Program-made: the position numbers and the translations under genes | Assembly: GCA_003313425.1 (NCBI GenBank) | Contig: NHZP01000001.1 | Span: forward strand, 2,294,001 to 2,358,000 | DNA length: 64,000 bases | Source of the DNA: Pseudopyrenochaeta lycopersici | Taxonomy: Eukaryota > Ascomycota > Dothideomycetes > Pleosporales > Pseudopyrenochaetaceae | Reading direction: 5' to 3' | Shown here: positions 20,303 through 32,623 of the stretch, piece by piece | Layout of the letters: each line of letters opens with the position of its first letter | How positions within the stretch are numbered: position 1 is the stretch's first letter | Notes under the pieces: model-generated | Databases searched by the model: none | Seen by the model: the letters and a program-made list of their open reading frames with translations, nothing else | Told to the model about the DNA's origin: nothing

Positions 20303-22161
20303 GGCGTAATCTGTGCTGCAGGTGTGGCCAGGCCGGGGAATGGGTGGTGGTGCGACAATTAAGTGCGTTCCCAGGCTTGGGCAGCGCAACAGTGGGCTGT
20401 ATGTAGTCTGAAGACTAATTGAAGGTTGCTTACAGCCTTTGTACCACAAATACACGTGCTCATACCTTGCGTGCCCGATGCAAATTGCGTCGAAGTGCAG
20501 TGGGATTTGGCCGTCCGAGGCATGGCGGAGATGGGCTAATGGGGATCGGCCACGATGAAGAGCATGAGTAGTGGATGTTGAGTGCGCGGCAGGAGGGCCT
20601 ATTCCTATAGGCAGCGGTGTTGAAGAGACTGCACGGCTCGAGGGTAGAGCCTGTCCGGTGAGACCAATGACACGTCCGCGCTCGCACGAATTCTTCTACA
20701 GAAGGGCATAATGCATGCCCAGACAGGCACCCCAAGCGTCGCATCAGCTAGGCTGAAACGAATTGCGGTTGTCGTCAGGCCCGGTGTGTGGTTGAAGAGG
20801 TCCGAGTCGGTGAGAAACCTAGTGGAACTAGCAACAAGACGTCAATGTCTGACCACTTGGGTGGAATCCCGCGACAAGACAACGTCACTGTCTGGTCAAG
20901 CTCGGTGGTGGGTTTGGTGGACGCAGGGTCCGCGGACTGGCCGTGTATTGAATGGGTTTGATACAGGAGGGCATCGGTATCGCCAAGCGGTGGCTAGCCG
21001 GATCTGCGCCGTGCTGCTCCCAGGCAGGGACCAGCACGGTGGCCGCTGTGTCGAGGGTGGCTAGGTCACACTTCGCCATGGGCTGGATGGGGCAGTTTCT
21101 TTGTTGCGCATCTGCTTACCGTGTTGGCCAGCTTTTCGTAACACGTTTCCCGGCGAGGGAGGCTGCTCGCAGGGCCTGGCTGGGCATCTTCACAGGTTGG
21201 TGCCCAACGGCGCCACCTCTAAGGCGGTCCCCACAGTTTGTCGCCCACCTGAGCTGCTGCAAGGTGCGGTGGTACCCAAACCGCGCGAAGCCAGCTCGAG
21301 CTGTTCTTTCAATGGGTACCTTAGGCCCAGGGTTTGCTGGTGCGTCTGAATAATAAGTAAGTCGGGCGCCTCCGGTGCGCTGCCCTTTTTGTCTTCCCTC
21401 TTCTCCCTGCTGCTGCTCCACTACGACTCGCAGTCAACACCAACATCGGCTCGCCTTGCGGTTGCTGTGTCTTGTTGTCACAACACTTTTTGTGTGTCGT
21501 CAACTGCTGCCCGACCGATTGACGTGCAGACGCCCGCCGCCGTCTGCCTGTTTGTTGCCAGCCAATCGTGACCCCGCCTTCGCTGCAGCCGGCCTCCCAG
21601 CTCCCCGCTGACCTCGATCGCGTCTTGAAAGAGCCGCACACCTCACCACGCAGCAGGTATCCTTCCTGTCGCCCGTACTTCCAGTATTGCCATTCATAGT
21701 GCGCAATCTGGCCCCCGTGCGGTCCTGTATACTTCTGGATACCTGTCGTATCCGCGATACCTGAGATTGCACCCCACCAAGGAAGGCTGCAACCCAAAAG
21801 CCCACCTTGCCCACCTTGCTCCTCGGTATCCCAAAACGGGTCGCCGCAGCCACACCCTACAGGTCCACTCTGTCACAGGCCAGACGCCCAAGTGCCGGTA
21901 TATTGGTCAAACCCCCGCTTCTGCTTGCTCCTGTTGCCTTCTACGCTCTTCTGGATCTCTTTGGACACCCACAGCCCTCGGACACCACAGGAACCTGTAT
22001 TTGCCATCCGTGCTGACGGTTTCTGATCCTGGAGCACTCATCTTGGAGCCTTGAGCCCCTCCTTGTTGCATCTCAGCTGCTATAGCTTGGCTGTTTCCTG
22101 GCACTGACATCAGTGTCCTCTTTCCTTTCGTCACCTTCTTCCTACACATCTCTCCCTCACC
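20303..22161. other. 1.9-kb non-coding leader/promoter of the RfeG-like gene
   Basis: No coding frame is convincing in this GC-rich 1.86-kb interval. Pyrimidine-rich tracts near 21390-21420 and 22110-22150 precede the ATG at 22162, as in many fungal promoters and 5' leaders. Several short upstream ATGs exist in the last kilobase. A long 5' leader with upstream open frames is plausible for a regulatory gene, but transcript data would be needed. Confidence 0.4.
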
Positions 22162-23224
22162 ATGTCGCGCGCAAATCAGTGGTTTGTCGCAGGCGATGGC
22201 ATCGCGAGAGAAGTCATCACCGCCGATATCCAGCGCTACTTGGGCCCAGACGCCCTCGTCAGGCCTGGTGTAGGCACCGGAGAATTCCAGGTCCGGACTC
22301 CTCCCCCCCAAAGGCCTCACAACCAAAAAACTGACATGTACACAGGGCCAACCGGGCTACTGGATAACAGCCTATCGTACACTTACTTCGGTATGTCGCT
22401 GCTAACAAGGCTCCCACGCTGAATCAGGCACTGACTCGGTCGTGACAGCAAATGATACAGGACTTGAAGATGGATTCACAACGTTGGCAGCAGGAACGGC
22501 AACCGGGCGAAGCTGGACGTGGAGGTAGTCACAGCCCTTACGTTCGTGATACTAAGGTATCCAGAGGCCCTGACGCTTCTTTAGTGGCTTATCAAGACTC
22601 CCGAACACATGCTGCCCGCCAGCATTGGGGTCCAACAAAACCGTATGACCAACATGCGACGGATGCCTATGATCAGCAGCCTCGCCAGGGGTCTACGACG
22701 TCAAGGACGGCGTATGGTGCGTCCCCAGGTTATGCTAGCAGTGATACCCATTATACCACTACCCCAACGGCCCAGTATGGATCCTCAGCATATCAGGCCG
22801 TCCCGGCTTCCGCTCAACCAAGGACACAGCCCGCGGATCCGTATTCGGCTTACCAACAGCCAAGCGGAAGGGACCCCAGGGATTATACAACGCAAGCATA
22901 TTCTTACCCAGTACAGCAGGCTACCACGGATGCTTACGGACGTCCAACCGCCTCTTCCACGGGTCAATATGTGGCTCCAAGGTATTTTGGTTACTTCGAC
23001 GAACAATATTTGGATTATCGCTAAGCCCCCCGTAGTACAACAGCTGCTCCAGGCTACTACATTGCATCAGATGGTCGTCGTAAGTAGTCCTGGATTTCCC
23101 TGCTCCCTCTCCCTTCCTCCTCGTACTAATGTCGGATCGCGCAGAATACCCTTTGTCGCAACAGCCACAATCTTCACGAAATCCTCAGCAACCTGGGACC
23201 TCGAGATATTCAAATCAGAGGTAA
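22162..23224 (+). CDS. rfeG: RfeG-like transcription factor
   Basis: Five exons: 22162-22290, 22346-22390, 22449-22981, 23036-23079, 23145-23224, 276 residues. The conserved N-terminal part reads NQWFVAGDGIAREVITADIQ, then RYLGPDALVRPG and GQPGYWITAYRTLTSQMIQD after splicing. This matches fungal proteins annotated as transcription factor RfeG. The rest is a low-complexity Tyr/Gln/Ser/Pro tail. The last two small exons restore the typical end, APGYYIASDGRQYP. If exon 3 were read through, the protein would stop at 23022-23024 with a non-family ending. The first intron has an unusual GTCCGG donor. Probably nuclear. The family name comes from memory of similar proteins; no DNA-binding domain is obvious. 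Confidence 0.72.
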
Positions 23225-25732
23225 AGTCCGTATGAACAACAGACCTAATTGATATTACTGCGTCATTGTATGGAGCCTGGAGCCTGGAGCCTGGAGATAC
23301 CCATTTTTCCAAGTGTCCGGAATTTGCTCTGGAGTCCGGGAATCCTATGCTTTTAATGGATATTCTTCATTTCCTTCTGGAGCCTTTGGGAGTTCGCGCG
23401 CAAAAAGGATCCGGATAGATGCGTCATACCTTCAACTGCACCGTGCCCTAACAGCATTCAGTCGGCTGAAGATTCATGGTCATCCTGTTACTTTTCTTTC
23501 GCATGGACAATGCCATGGTGTGTGTACGTTGCCTGGGCTAGCATTTCCTTTTTTTTTTCCTTTTTCTCTTATTGTTTTCATCAGAGGCCTAGGACATCCA
23601 GTTTGCGAGCCAGTACGAGTGCGGAAGTACATTGATCTCAATGAGGACCCTCATGCGTAGATTTATAAGTACCTAAGGTTCAAGTGCGCACACCTCCTTG
23701 ACAGCCGGAATCTCCGCTCATGGGCGCACCGTGACCGTACTATCATCCCATGGATGCCGGAATTTTCGATTGCATCGGACCTTCTAAACTCTCTCTCCTT
23801 CTAAATGTATATACCTCCTGCACGATTTTCTCCCACGACACGGATGTTTTATGATAGGATGGATATCTGCATGCTTTGCATAGCTTGCGTGGGCTTAGGT
23901 GACCAGCACGACGAATCAGATTGCTCAATGCCTATGATTCCCGCTCTCTGGCACCACAGCCGTTACGGCTCCGCCTCTCACGTTTCTCACCTGTGCATGC
24001 TCTTGGTTGTATGATGATATCCGTGTTCCGCACCCGAAGGTAGTACAACAGCCCAAAGCGACTTTTGCCAATATATCATCCCACTACTTGATATGAGACG
24101 AAATTTTGACCCGCACTCTCGGTTCATTTCCACCACTGATGTCTGCATTGTCTCGACTTCTCTCACGCACACCCACAACGAACCGGCCCACTCGGCGAAC
24201 GAACTGATGGAAATTGTCTTCGCATGCACGCACCCTGCGAACCCACATTGATCTAGTCACGACCCGCCGAATATGAACGTGATGAGCCAATTACTATTCA
24301 AATGGTACAGTTTTCGCAGTCACAACAAGCGCCTCGGTACCAATAAGTCAGTCACAATTCTTTACGCCGATGCTGTCGTCAATATCGGCATCATGCAGTG
24401 CCAAATGACTCGCATACGTATGCCTGCAACATCTGAGCCCTGTACACAGCATACGAAAATGGACTTCGCGGTATAACGAGGGCAGAATCGGTCCTCGTTC
24501 AAGGACGGCTGCTAATCTTCACAAATCCTAGTTTGAGGCATTTACTCCAGTCATGTCACAAAGAGTCGTCACGATCTCTTTCAGGGTTGACTCTACCCGT
24601 TATGATCGACACGGGCGCCATTCATGCCCACGCTACGACGATCCTGCGCCATCTGTTCATACCCATGTGGTCGGACCACGTCAGTGATGACAGGTGCAGA
24701 TCGCATGCCGACATCCGACATTCTGTTGAGGTCCTTCCATTTGACTGTAGTGGTATGTGACGCCACCTAGGTATTATCACAACATCTCAACATCATGGCC
24801 ACCCGAACTCGCCTGAGCCTGTCAGATCGGGCCGCGACTGTGGCGCATATCACCGATGCGGATACGAGGGGTGGTACGGCCCGCCTGTGCGGCTGTTCGT
24901 GAGGAGAAGGTGTTGAGATGCACGGCGTTTGGGCGAGGGGTTCAGCTGAATATAGAAGAAGGGCTTTGGCGATGCGAGTGACAATGGCGGAAGGTACAGT
25001 ACATGGGTAGCTTTGCAGCTGTCAGATTGAACTGTGACCGTGCTGGCTCGGAGTGCCAGGTCCCATGGTGGTTGGGTTCGGCCCTTTTGTACCCGGAAAA
25101 TCGGAAGAATTTGCCTAAGGCGTCTGTTAGCTTTTTGGCACAAATAATCATATAGACAGTACGAGTGCGCTGTCATCGACATTGACCGGTTTGGCCTGGT
25201 GTTGGAGGTCTAAAAAATAATCGCAAGATTTCTGTTCTAATCTTGAGAAGATGTGAAGAAGCTGTTCTTCATTGCTTTCATTACAGAACATGACCATTGT
25301 AACTTCACAGCGCATAGAGCTAGTTTAATGAGCCAATTCCTCACTTCTCAATACACCCTCGCCATTGTCGGCGACCTTCACCACTTCGTCTTGCTCAAAC
25401 CAATGATCACGAGGATTTGACCGTGGCCGCGCGGTGCCTCCTTCCCTGGCTCTGGCAAAAGCTCGGGCAAGGTTCCCCGATCGAAGTAATCTCCGAGTGC
25501 ATCGTCACCTTTCGCAGCGCTTTCTACCGAACCCCACAAAATTTTATCCAAGACCCCGGAGATCATCCCCAAACTTCATGTTTGCCCCCGCGATTCTCGG
25601 TTTCCAGGGTTGATCTTTCCTTGCTAGTCGACCGAGGTCCGTTGTGGTGGAAAAAATGTTTAAGTACAACATGGTGCTGCCCTCCTCTGCTCCGAGTTTG
25701 CTGTCGCGTGCCCGTTGCTGTCGATATACAAC
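23225..25732. other. 2.5-kb gene-free region
   Basis: This is the longest stretch without a supportable gene. It begins with the 3' flank of the RfeG-like gene, including a 7-bp tandem repeat. It has a T-run near 23548-23565. All open frames are short, unspliced and unlike known families. No tRNA or 5S gene was seen. Confidence 0.5.
23272..23297. repeat. GGAGCCT heptamer tandem repeat
   Basis: Three exact copies of GGAGCCT followed by a partial fourth lie just downstream of the RfeG-like stop codon, probably in the 3' UTR. Confidence 0.85.
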
Positions 25733-27600
25733 ATGATCTTTCCAAGGAATTGCGCTGTTCTGGCGCTTTTGAGTCAATATGTCCTTGCTGGCCGCCCATT
25801 GACGAAGCGCAATGATACCGAGAGTTACTCCTCGAACTTGCTGCACGAGTCTCTGGATTGGCTGGATATGTACTACGACAACGAGAAGGGATATCTATTC
25901 AGCTTGGACTCGGCTGCCCTGACGCATGACACAAGGGCTAGTGTTTGGTACGCGGCGGGATTGCTGGCGCGAAATGAGGCCGACGACGCGGAACAGGCAG
26001 TGAGGATCGTGCAGAATGTTATTGGAGCGCAATTCAAGAACGAGAGCGAGCAGTGGTAAGTTCACGGGGAAAAGGCCGATAGAGAACGAGGAAATCAACA
26101 TTGGCAGTGTTCAACGTGTTTTGTTTCATCAGCTAATATCAGCAGGTATGGTGACTACCAAGTCTACCCTGAAGAACCCACTGTGGGAACCAAGCAGTAC
26201 CCAGCTGTTATTTACAATTCATGGGATCCCAACTGGCGAGGCTTTGTCGGCACGACGTTCGTCCTCATGCTCGAGGAGTTTCCCCAGCTCATTCCACAGG
26301 ATGTGCAGGATTACATGCTCGAAAGCTTGTTCAACACCACCATTGGCGATAGCTACCGTGTCGGAGGTGTGGATACGGACAACCTGTACCCCGCGTACAG
26401 CAATCCATCCATTATGCGAGCATTCGTCTCAGGTTGGGTCGGGCGGCGTGCCAATGACTCGAATATGACCACCGCTGGTGAAGACTATGCCAAAGAAGTA
26501 ATCGACCTGTTTACTCGCGACAACACGCTTTCGGAATTTAATTCTGGAACTTACGCTGGCGTTTCACTGTTTGCTTTGACTCTTTGGGCGAAGTACATGC
26601 CTGAGGACAGTTTGATGGGCCAATATGGTGGCGATATGATCCGGCACACCTGGACATCATTAGGAGAGCTGTACAACGCGAACCTGAAGAATGTTGCTGG
26701 ACCTTGGGACCGTAGCTACGGTTTCGACATGAACAAGTATCTGAGTATTCTGGCATTGCAGATGTGGACGCTTGTCGGCAAGGAGAATGCGCCTATCAAC
26801 GCAAAGGTGAGTCAAACAGAACCTTACGGAATTTACTTCACGGGGCCCCCTGCCCACACTTTCGTCTGACTTTGACTGACTTTTTACTAGCCATGGGTCA
26901 TGGGCCACAAGAACGACTTCTCTATTTCCCCGCTCATCGCAATCGTCGCACCCTTCCACAACACCCTTGTTCCCAACAAAACTCTCGCTGCCCTCACTAC
27001 CTTCCCTGGTACACACAGCGTCAACACCTCAGCATTCTCTCCACCATACGACACCTACCCACGTAATATCACTGCTTGGCTATCTCCAAATCTCACCATT
27101 GGTGCTGAGTCGTTCGCTGAGAATGTGATTGGCGGCCCAGCAAAGAACCCAAGCAGCTTCAATCCAGCGGTTGTACAGTGGAAGAGGAGTGATGGTAGTG
27201 TGGGATGGATGAGCCTGTATGCCCAGGTCAAAGAACTCGCTGTTGAAGTAAGCGAAGGCATCCTTGACTTGACTTATCCCCAAGGTAACGCCACGAGTGG
27301 CTTTTCGTTCTTGGTTGGAACGAATACCTGGGATGGAAAGAAGGATGTCAGCAAGTGGGAAGATGTTGAAGGCATCAAGGTCAACGCTACAGGATCAGTG
27401 AGTTCCAACTACACAGTCACGTACAACGGCATGCGCGGTGGTGCTGGAAAGACGATTAAGTAAGTTCTCCAAACGTCCCTAAATGTAAGCGCATCATGCT
27501 AACGTATTACAGCGAATTTGAATTCTGGAATTTCACGTACACGATGCCAGCGGGTAGCCAGGAAATTCCCCATGTGCGATTGAGTATTGAACTGGCATAA
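25733..27600 (+). CDS. secreted, heavily N-glycosylated protein of unknown function
   Basis: Four exons: 25733-26055, 26146-26806, 26891-27459, 27513-27600, 546 residues. A signal peptide is clear (MIFPRNCAVLALLSQYVLAG). About 13 N-glycosylation sequons are visible (for example NDT, NES, NTT, NMT, NLT, NFT). The body is helical with repeated Trp/Tyr-rich blocks: SLDWLDMYYDNEKGYLF, ASVWYAAGLLAR, YNSWDPNWRGFVGTTF, GTYAGVSLFALTLWAKY, PWDRSYGFDMNKYLSILAL. That pattern recalls an alpha/alpha toroid as in some glycosidases and lyases, followed by a beta-rich C-terminal part (WNFTYTMPAG). I do not recognise the family, and catalytic residues cannot be assigned. Confidence 0.8.
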
Positions 27601-28511
27601 TCTAATCAATTGGGCATTAGTATGACGGAATGTAGCCTGAATAGCTTAATCTGCCTTTCACGTGTAATTAAATATTGACAATAGTATTGAAAATCTCCAT
27701 CTATTGGGCAGTGTCGTTGCCTGCCATTCGCACTTCCTCAATCTCCATTCCAGTTCAGCCGACATGTCTCGTTCCCTGTTACAGATGCACATCTTCGGAC
27801 CTTTCACGGCCTCTTTTCACCTCTTTCCTTTTTTTCATTCAATACGTCCTACTTGTTCGAGTTCCGTCCTCTTAAATATGATCTAGACTATCTTTGATCA
27901 TATTAATGCGGCATTACAGCACGCCTTCTTTCGTATCAAAAGATGCTTCTTGCTTCTCAAATTGTGCGTTCAGCGGCCTATCGTGAGCATATTGCGGGGT
28001 ATTGAGAACAGGTATTTGATTTGGTGTGCCACATAATGACTGCACAGGGCGACAGGTCAGGTTGGAAGGAAGAATAGAGGACAAACTTCGGATTAGAACT
28101 CCAGAAGTACATCATGTTGCCCTGGTGAATCAAGTAGAGGAAGTGAATTCGGCATTCAGCTAGATTGTGAGAACATTGAATTCTAGTCGAAAGTAATTGG
28201 AAGCGAATTATGCCTCATGTGGTATATCTAAGAGTACAGGTGCTAGCATCTGTGTGTTGGGAGTGCCATCTCCTGCAGTCTTGGAAAGAGTCAGTGCGCG
28301 ATGTGGACAGGGATTGAAAGAGTCCAATAAAGTTAGCGCGATCTCACTCGATGAATGACGCGCATGCACGGGATCGCGGGAACACGCGCCTCGCGCTGAG
28401 AGCCTCTTCACAACCCTGAAGGTACAGCGCTTCCGTTGCAGTTAGTAGGGAGGCTTCGGTTTGAATCTTCGGGATACTTTTCACACGTCACAATGATCTA
28501 GATTCCCCACC
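27601..28511. other. intergenic spacer
   Basis: The 911 bp between the secreted-protein gene and RAD30 is AT-rich near 27890-27960. No gene, RNA or repeat was recognised. Confidence 0.5.
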
Positions 28512-30671
28512 ATGTCCTCACCAGGGCCGATCTTTGCGTCATCGCCCTTCTCTATCACTTCCCCGCGCCGCATACCCAAATCGAAATTTACATACAAGCA
28601 GCTGCACCAGCTCAAGGCTTACAGCCCGCAAACACCCCTCCGCGTTATCGCACACGTCGATCTTGATGCCTTCTATGCGCAATGCGAGACCGTCCGCCTC
28701 GGTATCGACCCATCAAGGCCGCTCGCTGTGCAACAATGGCAGGGCCTCATAGCAATCAATTACGCAGCCCGGGCATTCGGGCTAAACCGGCACGTCACAA
28801 CTACAGAGGCGCTGAAGCAATGTCCGGAGATAATACTGCAACATGTTGCGACGTGGAAAGAGGGGGACGAAAAGTGGGCGTACCATGAGAACTCGTTCAA
28901 GGAAATGGCGACCCATAAAGTGAGCCTGGATCCGTATCGCATGGAGAGCCGAAAGATTTTAAAGTGTATAAAGGAAGCGTTGCCGGAGAAAGAGCAGCGT
29001 GTAGAGAAAGCGGGCATCGATGAAGTCTTTTTGGATTTGAGCGCCCAGGTGCATACGATTCTTCTACAGAGATATCCTGAGCTCAGAGGGCCGGCACCGT
29101 ACGATGATCTCACCGAGCGGCTGCCCAAGGTGCCAACTACAGTGCTAGATTGGGCTGCAGACGCGCTGGTTGAGACCGGTGAAGAGGATGGAGAGGATGT
29201 AGATCCAGATTGGGACGATGTATGCATGGTCATTGCATCGGAAATTGTACGCGATGTGAGGAAAGTTATCAAGGATACGCTTGGATATACGTGCTCTGGA
29301 GGCATTGCGAGGAACAAGATGCTGTCAAAATTAGGCTCAGGGTACAAGAAGCCGAATCAGCAAACCGTTATCCGGAACAGGGCCGTCACGCATTTCCTAT
29401 CAGACATGAAGTTTACCAAAATCAGAATGCTAGGTGGGAAATTGGGGGACGAGGTTGTTGCAATGTTCGGTACAGACCAGGTGAAGGACCTCATGGAGCA
29501 GCCGTTAGATCAGCTAAAGAAGCTAGGGGATGACACAGGCAGTTGGCTGTACTCGACTATCCGAGGAGAAGAGACCAGCGAGGTCAACCCTCGAACGCAG
29601 ATCAAGAGCATGCTTTCTGCGAAGTCGTTTCGACCTGCAATCAACTCCTTCGAGCAGGGTGTGAGATGGCTACGGATTTTTGTAGCGGACATCTTCTCGA
29701 GATGCGTTGAAGAGGGCGTGCTTGAGAATAAGAGGAGACCGAAAACTATCAATTTGCACCATCGACAAGGAGCGCAGACAAGATCTCGTCAAGCGCCTTT
29801 ACCCCAAGGCAAGCCGCTTTCCGAAGCTATATTATTCGACCTAGCAAAGAACCTCTTAGCTCAAGTTGTAGTCGACGGACGAGCATGGCCTTGCGCTAAT
29901 CTTTCACTGAGCGTTGGCGGCTTTGAAGACGGCATCACGAACAACAAAGGCATTGGTGGCTTCCTCGTGCGGGGTGAGGAAGCAAAGGCTATGATATCGA
30001 CAGGTAGATCGAGTAGTGGGGGCGAGCCGCCAACAAAACGGAGAAGAACAAAAGGAAACATTGCGAACTTTTTCGGTCCACGGGACGACAAGAAGAAAGA
30101 CTTCGATGCTGCTAGAGCAGTGTTGATGAAAGCGCACAGCGAATCCACCAGAGAAGAAACGGAAGATGACATGGAACACGAAGATGAAGACCCATTCAAA
30201 GAAGACGATGCACATGATTACGGAGCGGAGCGACCCTCTACACCTCCCCTAGACCGCCACGACTCAAACAAAGACTTCTATAGGTCTGACACGCCACCAT
30301 CCGCGCAACCACAACCCACGTCCCAGTCACCACCCTCCCACCGACATGATTCAGACATGCTCGACACCCCAGTACCCCGTCCGATACCCTCATCACACCA
30401 ACAAACACTCGACGGCTATTTCTGCGCTCAGTGTAATATCCATCTTCCATCTACAGAAAGAGCCGAGCATGAAGATTACCATTTTGCGCTTGATTTGTCG
30501 AAAGAGATGCGACAAGAGGAGAGAAACCCACCAGCCGCTGTTGTGCAGAGTGGGAAGAAGGCGCCTGCTAGAGGGAGGGGAAGGCCGCCAGGTAGTGGCG
30601 CGGGGAGAGGTGGAGGAGGTGGAGGGGTAGAGAAGGGACAGGCGAAGTTGGCTTTTGGGCGGGGAAGCTGA
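28512..30671 (+). CDS. RAD30: DNA polymerase eta (Y-family translesion polymerase)
   Basis: Single exon, 719 residues. The product bypasses UV photoproducts during replication. Palm metal ligands are visible: D50 and D52 in HVDLDAFYAQCE, and D170-E171 in AGIDEVFLDLS. The little-finger and HhH regions follow (YTCSGGIARNKMLSKLGSG; NQQTVIRNRAV). The C-terminal tail holds an acidic linker, a possible PIP-like KGNIANFFG, and a full PIP box Q630-x-x-L633-x-x-Y636-F637. The PIP box runs directly into a C2H2 UBZ finger (C638, C641, H653, H657) that binds ubiquitinated PCNA. A basic Gly/Arg-rich end (RGRGRPPGSG) likely carries nuclear-localisation signal. Length fits fungal Pol eta. Confidence 0.95.
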   Translation: MSSPGPIFASSPFSITSPRRIPKSKFTYKQLHQLKAYSPQTPLRVIAHVDLDAFYAQCETVRLGIDPSRPLAVQQWQGLIAINYAARAFGLNRHVTTTEALKQCPEIILQHVATWKEGDEKWAYHENSFKEMATHKVSLDPYRMESRKILKCIKEALPEKEQRVEKAGIDEVFLDLSAQVHTILLQRYPELRGPAPYDDLTERLPKVPTTVLDWAADALVETGEEDGEDVDPDWDDVCMVIASEIVRDVRKVIKDTLGYTCSGGIARNKMLSKLGSGYKKPNQQTVIRNRAVTHFLSDMKFTKIRMLGGKLGDEVVAMFGTDQVKDLMEQPLDQLKKLGDDTGSWLYSTIRGEETSEVNPRTQIKSMLSAKSFRPAINSFEQGVRWLRIFVADIFSRCVEEGVLENKRRPKTINLHHRQGAQTRSRQAPLPQGKPLSEAILFDLAKNLLAQVVVDGRAWPCANLSLSVGGFEDGITNNKGIGGFLVRGEEAKAMISTGRSSSGGEPPTKRRRTKGNIANFFGPRDDKKKDFDAARAVLMKAHSESTREETEDDMEHEDEDPFKEDDAHDYGAERPSTPPLDRHDSNKDFYRSDTPPSAQPQPTSQSPPSHRHDSDMLDTPVPRPIPSSHQQTLDGYFCAQCNIHLPSTERAEHEDYHFALDLSKEMRQEERNPPAAVVQSGKKAPARGRGRPPGSGAGRGGGGGGVEKGQAKLAFGRGS

Positions 30672-30879
30672 CGGAGTCAAAGCAACATTGTTGATACGTA
30701 TAATTGATACATACAGATGGCGTGGCTTGCTGTGATTGCAACGGAAATTCTGGGAGGACATAATCTGGATGAAGAAATAATACCCAATGTGTAGGAAATG
30801 AAGTCTCTTTGGTAACGATTTATAGAACAAGTGCGTGCCGTCACAACGTTTACATTCTAAATATATTCCTAGCCTTGTG

Positions 30880-32623
30880 CTACTTTCCTTCGACACCTAG
30901 AAGATTACCGTCATCAGGTCCAGTGAACTTCTTCCGCCCTGTTGTGATCCAGAAGATCAAGCTGACCAACATCACCACGCCAGTGGCCGCCGAGGTATAG
31001 TTCATATTCTCACTATCCACCGGGGTGACAGTGGGAAAATTCGAGACCACACTGATAAAAGCCAGGTATAAGAAGCCGATGATGTTTAGGACAATGCCCC
31101 ACCGACCAAGCGAGTACGGCCCTTCGAGTCTAGTCTTCTTACCGGTGAAGTGCGCGAGGATGCGGGAGAGGAGCGGCATGAGGTAGGAAAGGTCTTTTGG
31201 CAATGAGCATATTTTCTTCAGATTGATTTGGGAGACTTACAGAATCCTTGCGTCGCAATGGCGATGATGGTGTTGAAGCCGGTCGTAGTTCCAAAGTAGA
31301 TGGAGTTGAAAGCCATCTGAACAATCGCCGTCAGGAAAATAGCATTCATGGGCACGCTTCTCGACGACACTTTGCTCAGTAAGTCGGAGTATGGAAGCCC
31401 GTTGTCACGAGCGAAAGCGTAGACAGCGCGAGATCCTTCGGCCATGAGTGAGTTTGCGCTCACCAGAGCGATGATGGCAATCATCGACGCAAGTGTTGAC
31501 GCCCCTGCGACGCTTCCAGTTGAGTTGTAGATGATTTCGATGACAGGAACACCAGTCGCTGTTGCGCCGGTCGATTCGAGATCGCCGATGCAGAAGCAAA
31601 GCGCGATAAGCCAGATGAAGCCTGTGAAGAACCCGATATAGACTGACATGATAATAGCACGGGGAGCTTGCTTCCTGGCATTTTTTATTTCTTCAGTCAT
31701 ATGCGACGGCGCATCGTAACAGCACATGCCGAATGCGGACTGCAAAAGGCCCAGACATGTTGCGTAGGGTGCGTTCCAACCGGTGAAGTTCTGAAAATCG
31801 GTGAAAACGTAGCTTGCTGACTGCTTGTGGTCGTTCTTAGATAGAATAGTGACTAGGCACACCACGAAGGAGAGGAGGTTCCAGGCGAAGATGGCTTTCG
31901 AGAGCTTATTCAGCAAGTGTGGTAGAAAACTGTTCGACGTTGCTGCGATGAATGTGATGAGGTAGGCAACCAGGACCGTGTGCCAGCGCTCGATTGTGAA
32001 TCCGTAGTTGAGCTGTGCTGTACCAAGGACAAAGTTTGTGGCGACGAAGTTATTGACTGCGCCCATGCATATAATTCCGATTAGCATGAACCTAAGATTG
32101 CAAGTACCAGTAAGTATATATTTCGCATGAGTTTCGTCTAGAGCTGACTTACCATCCACAGAGGTAGCTGAGCCCTCTAGCCACTCGTGTCGGCGCGAGA
32201 ATTGCTACCCAACTGTATTGTCCACCAGCAACAGGATACCTTGGAAAGTCAGCGGGCTCACTTAAATAATGGAGAGTATGCATACGCGCTACACATCTCG
32301 GCCATCGAATACGCAACCGCTAAAGTGACCAAACAGACAGCAAGCCAGCCCCAGATCATGACCGGTGGACCGCCAGATTCAACCCCAATGATCAGTACGC
32401 CTGATAATGCTGTCCATGATGTGACAATACTGAACGAGAAGCCAACCATGCCCAACAGCCCGAAGCTACGCTTGAGCTCTGAAGTGTATCAGTATGAAAT
32501 CGAACAAAAGTATACCATGTACCTACCTTGGGTATATCCTAATTGGGCCAGCACATCATCATCATCACTATTACTCTCCTCAAGCACCTTCTTTTCCGCG
32601 TCAAATGCAAGATCGGGCGCCAT
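30880..32623 (-). CDS. APC-family amino acid/GABA permease
   Basis: Five exons: 32623-32527, 32478-32286, 32239-32153, 32091-31241, 31193-30880, 513 residues. Every join is in phase, for example LGYTQ-ELKRSFGLLG, CSA-YPVAGGQYSWVAIL, LCGW-FMLIGIICMG and TQGF-YLSYLMPLLS. About 12 membrane segments are present. The APC signature region includes GFSFSIVTSWTALSGVLI and the DAPSHMTEEIKNARKQAPRA block. It resembles the fungal GABA/choline permease branch (UGA4/HNM1-like). The N-terminus is acidic and cytosolic (EESNSDDDDVLAQLGYT). It is a plasma-membrane H+ symporter by family; the substrate is not predictable. Confidence 0.92.
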
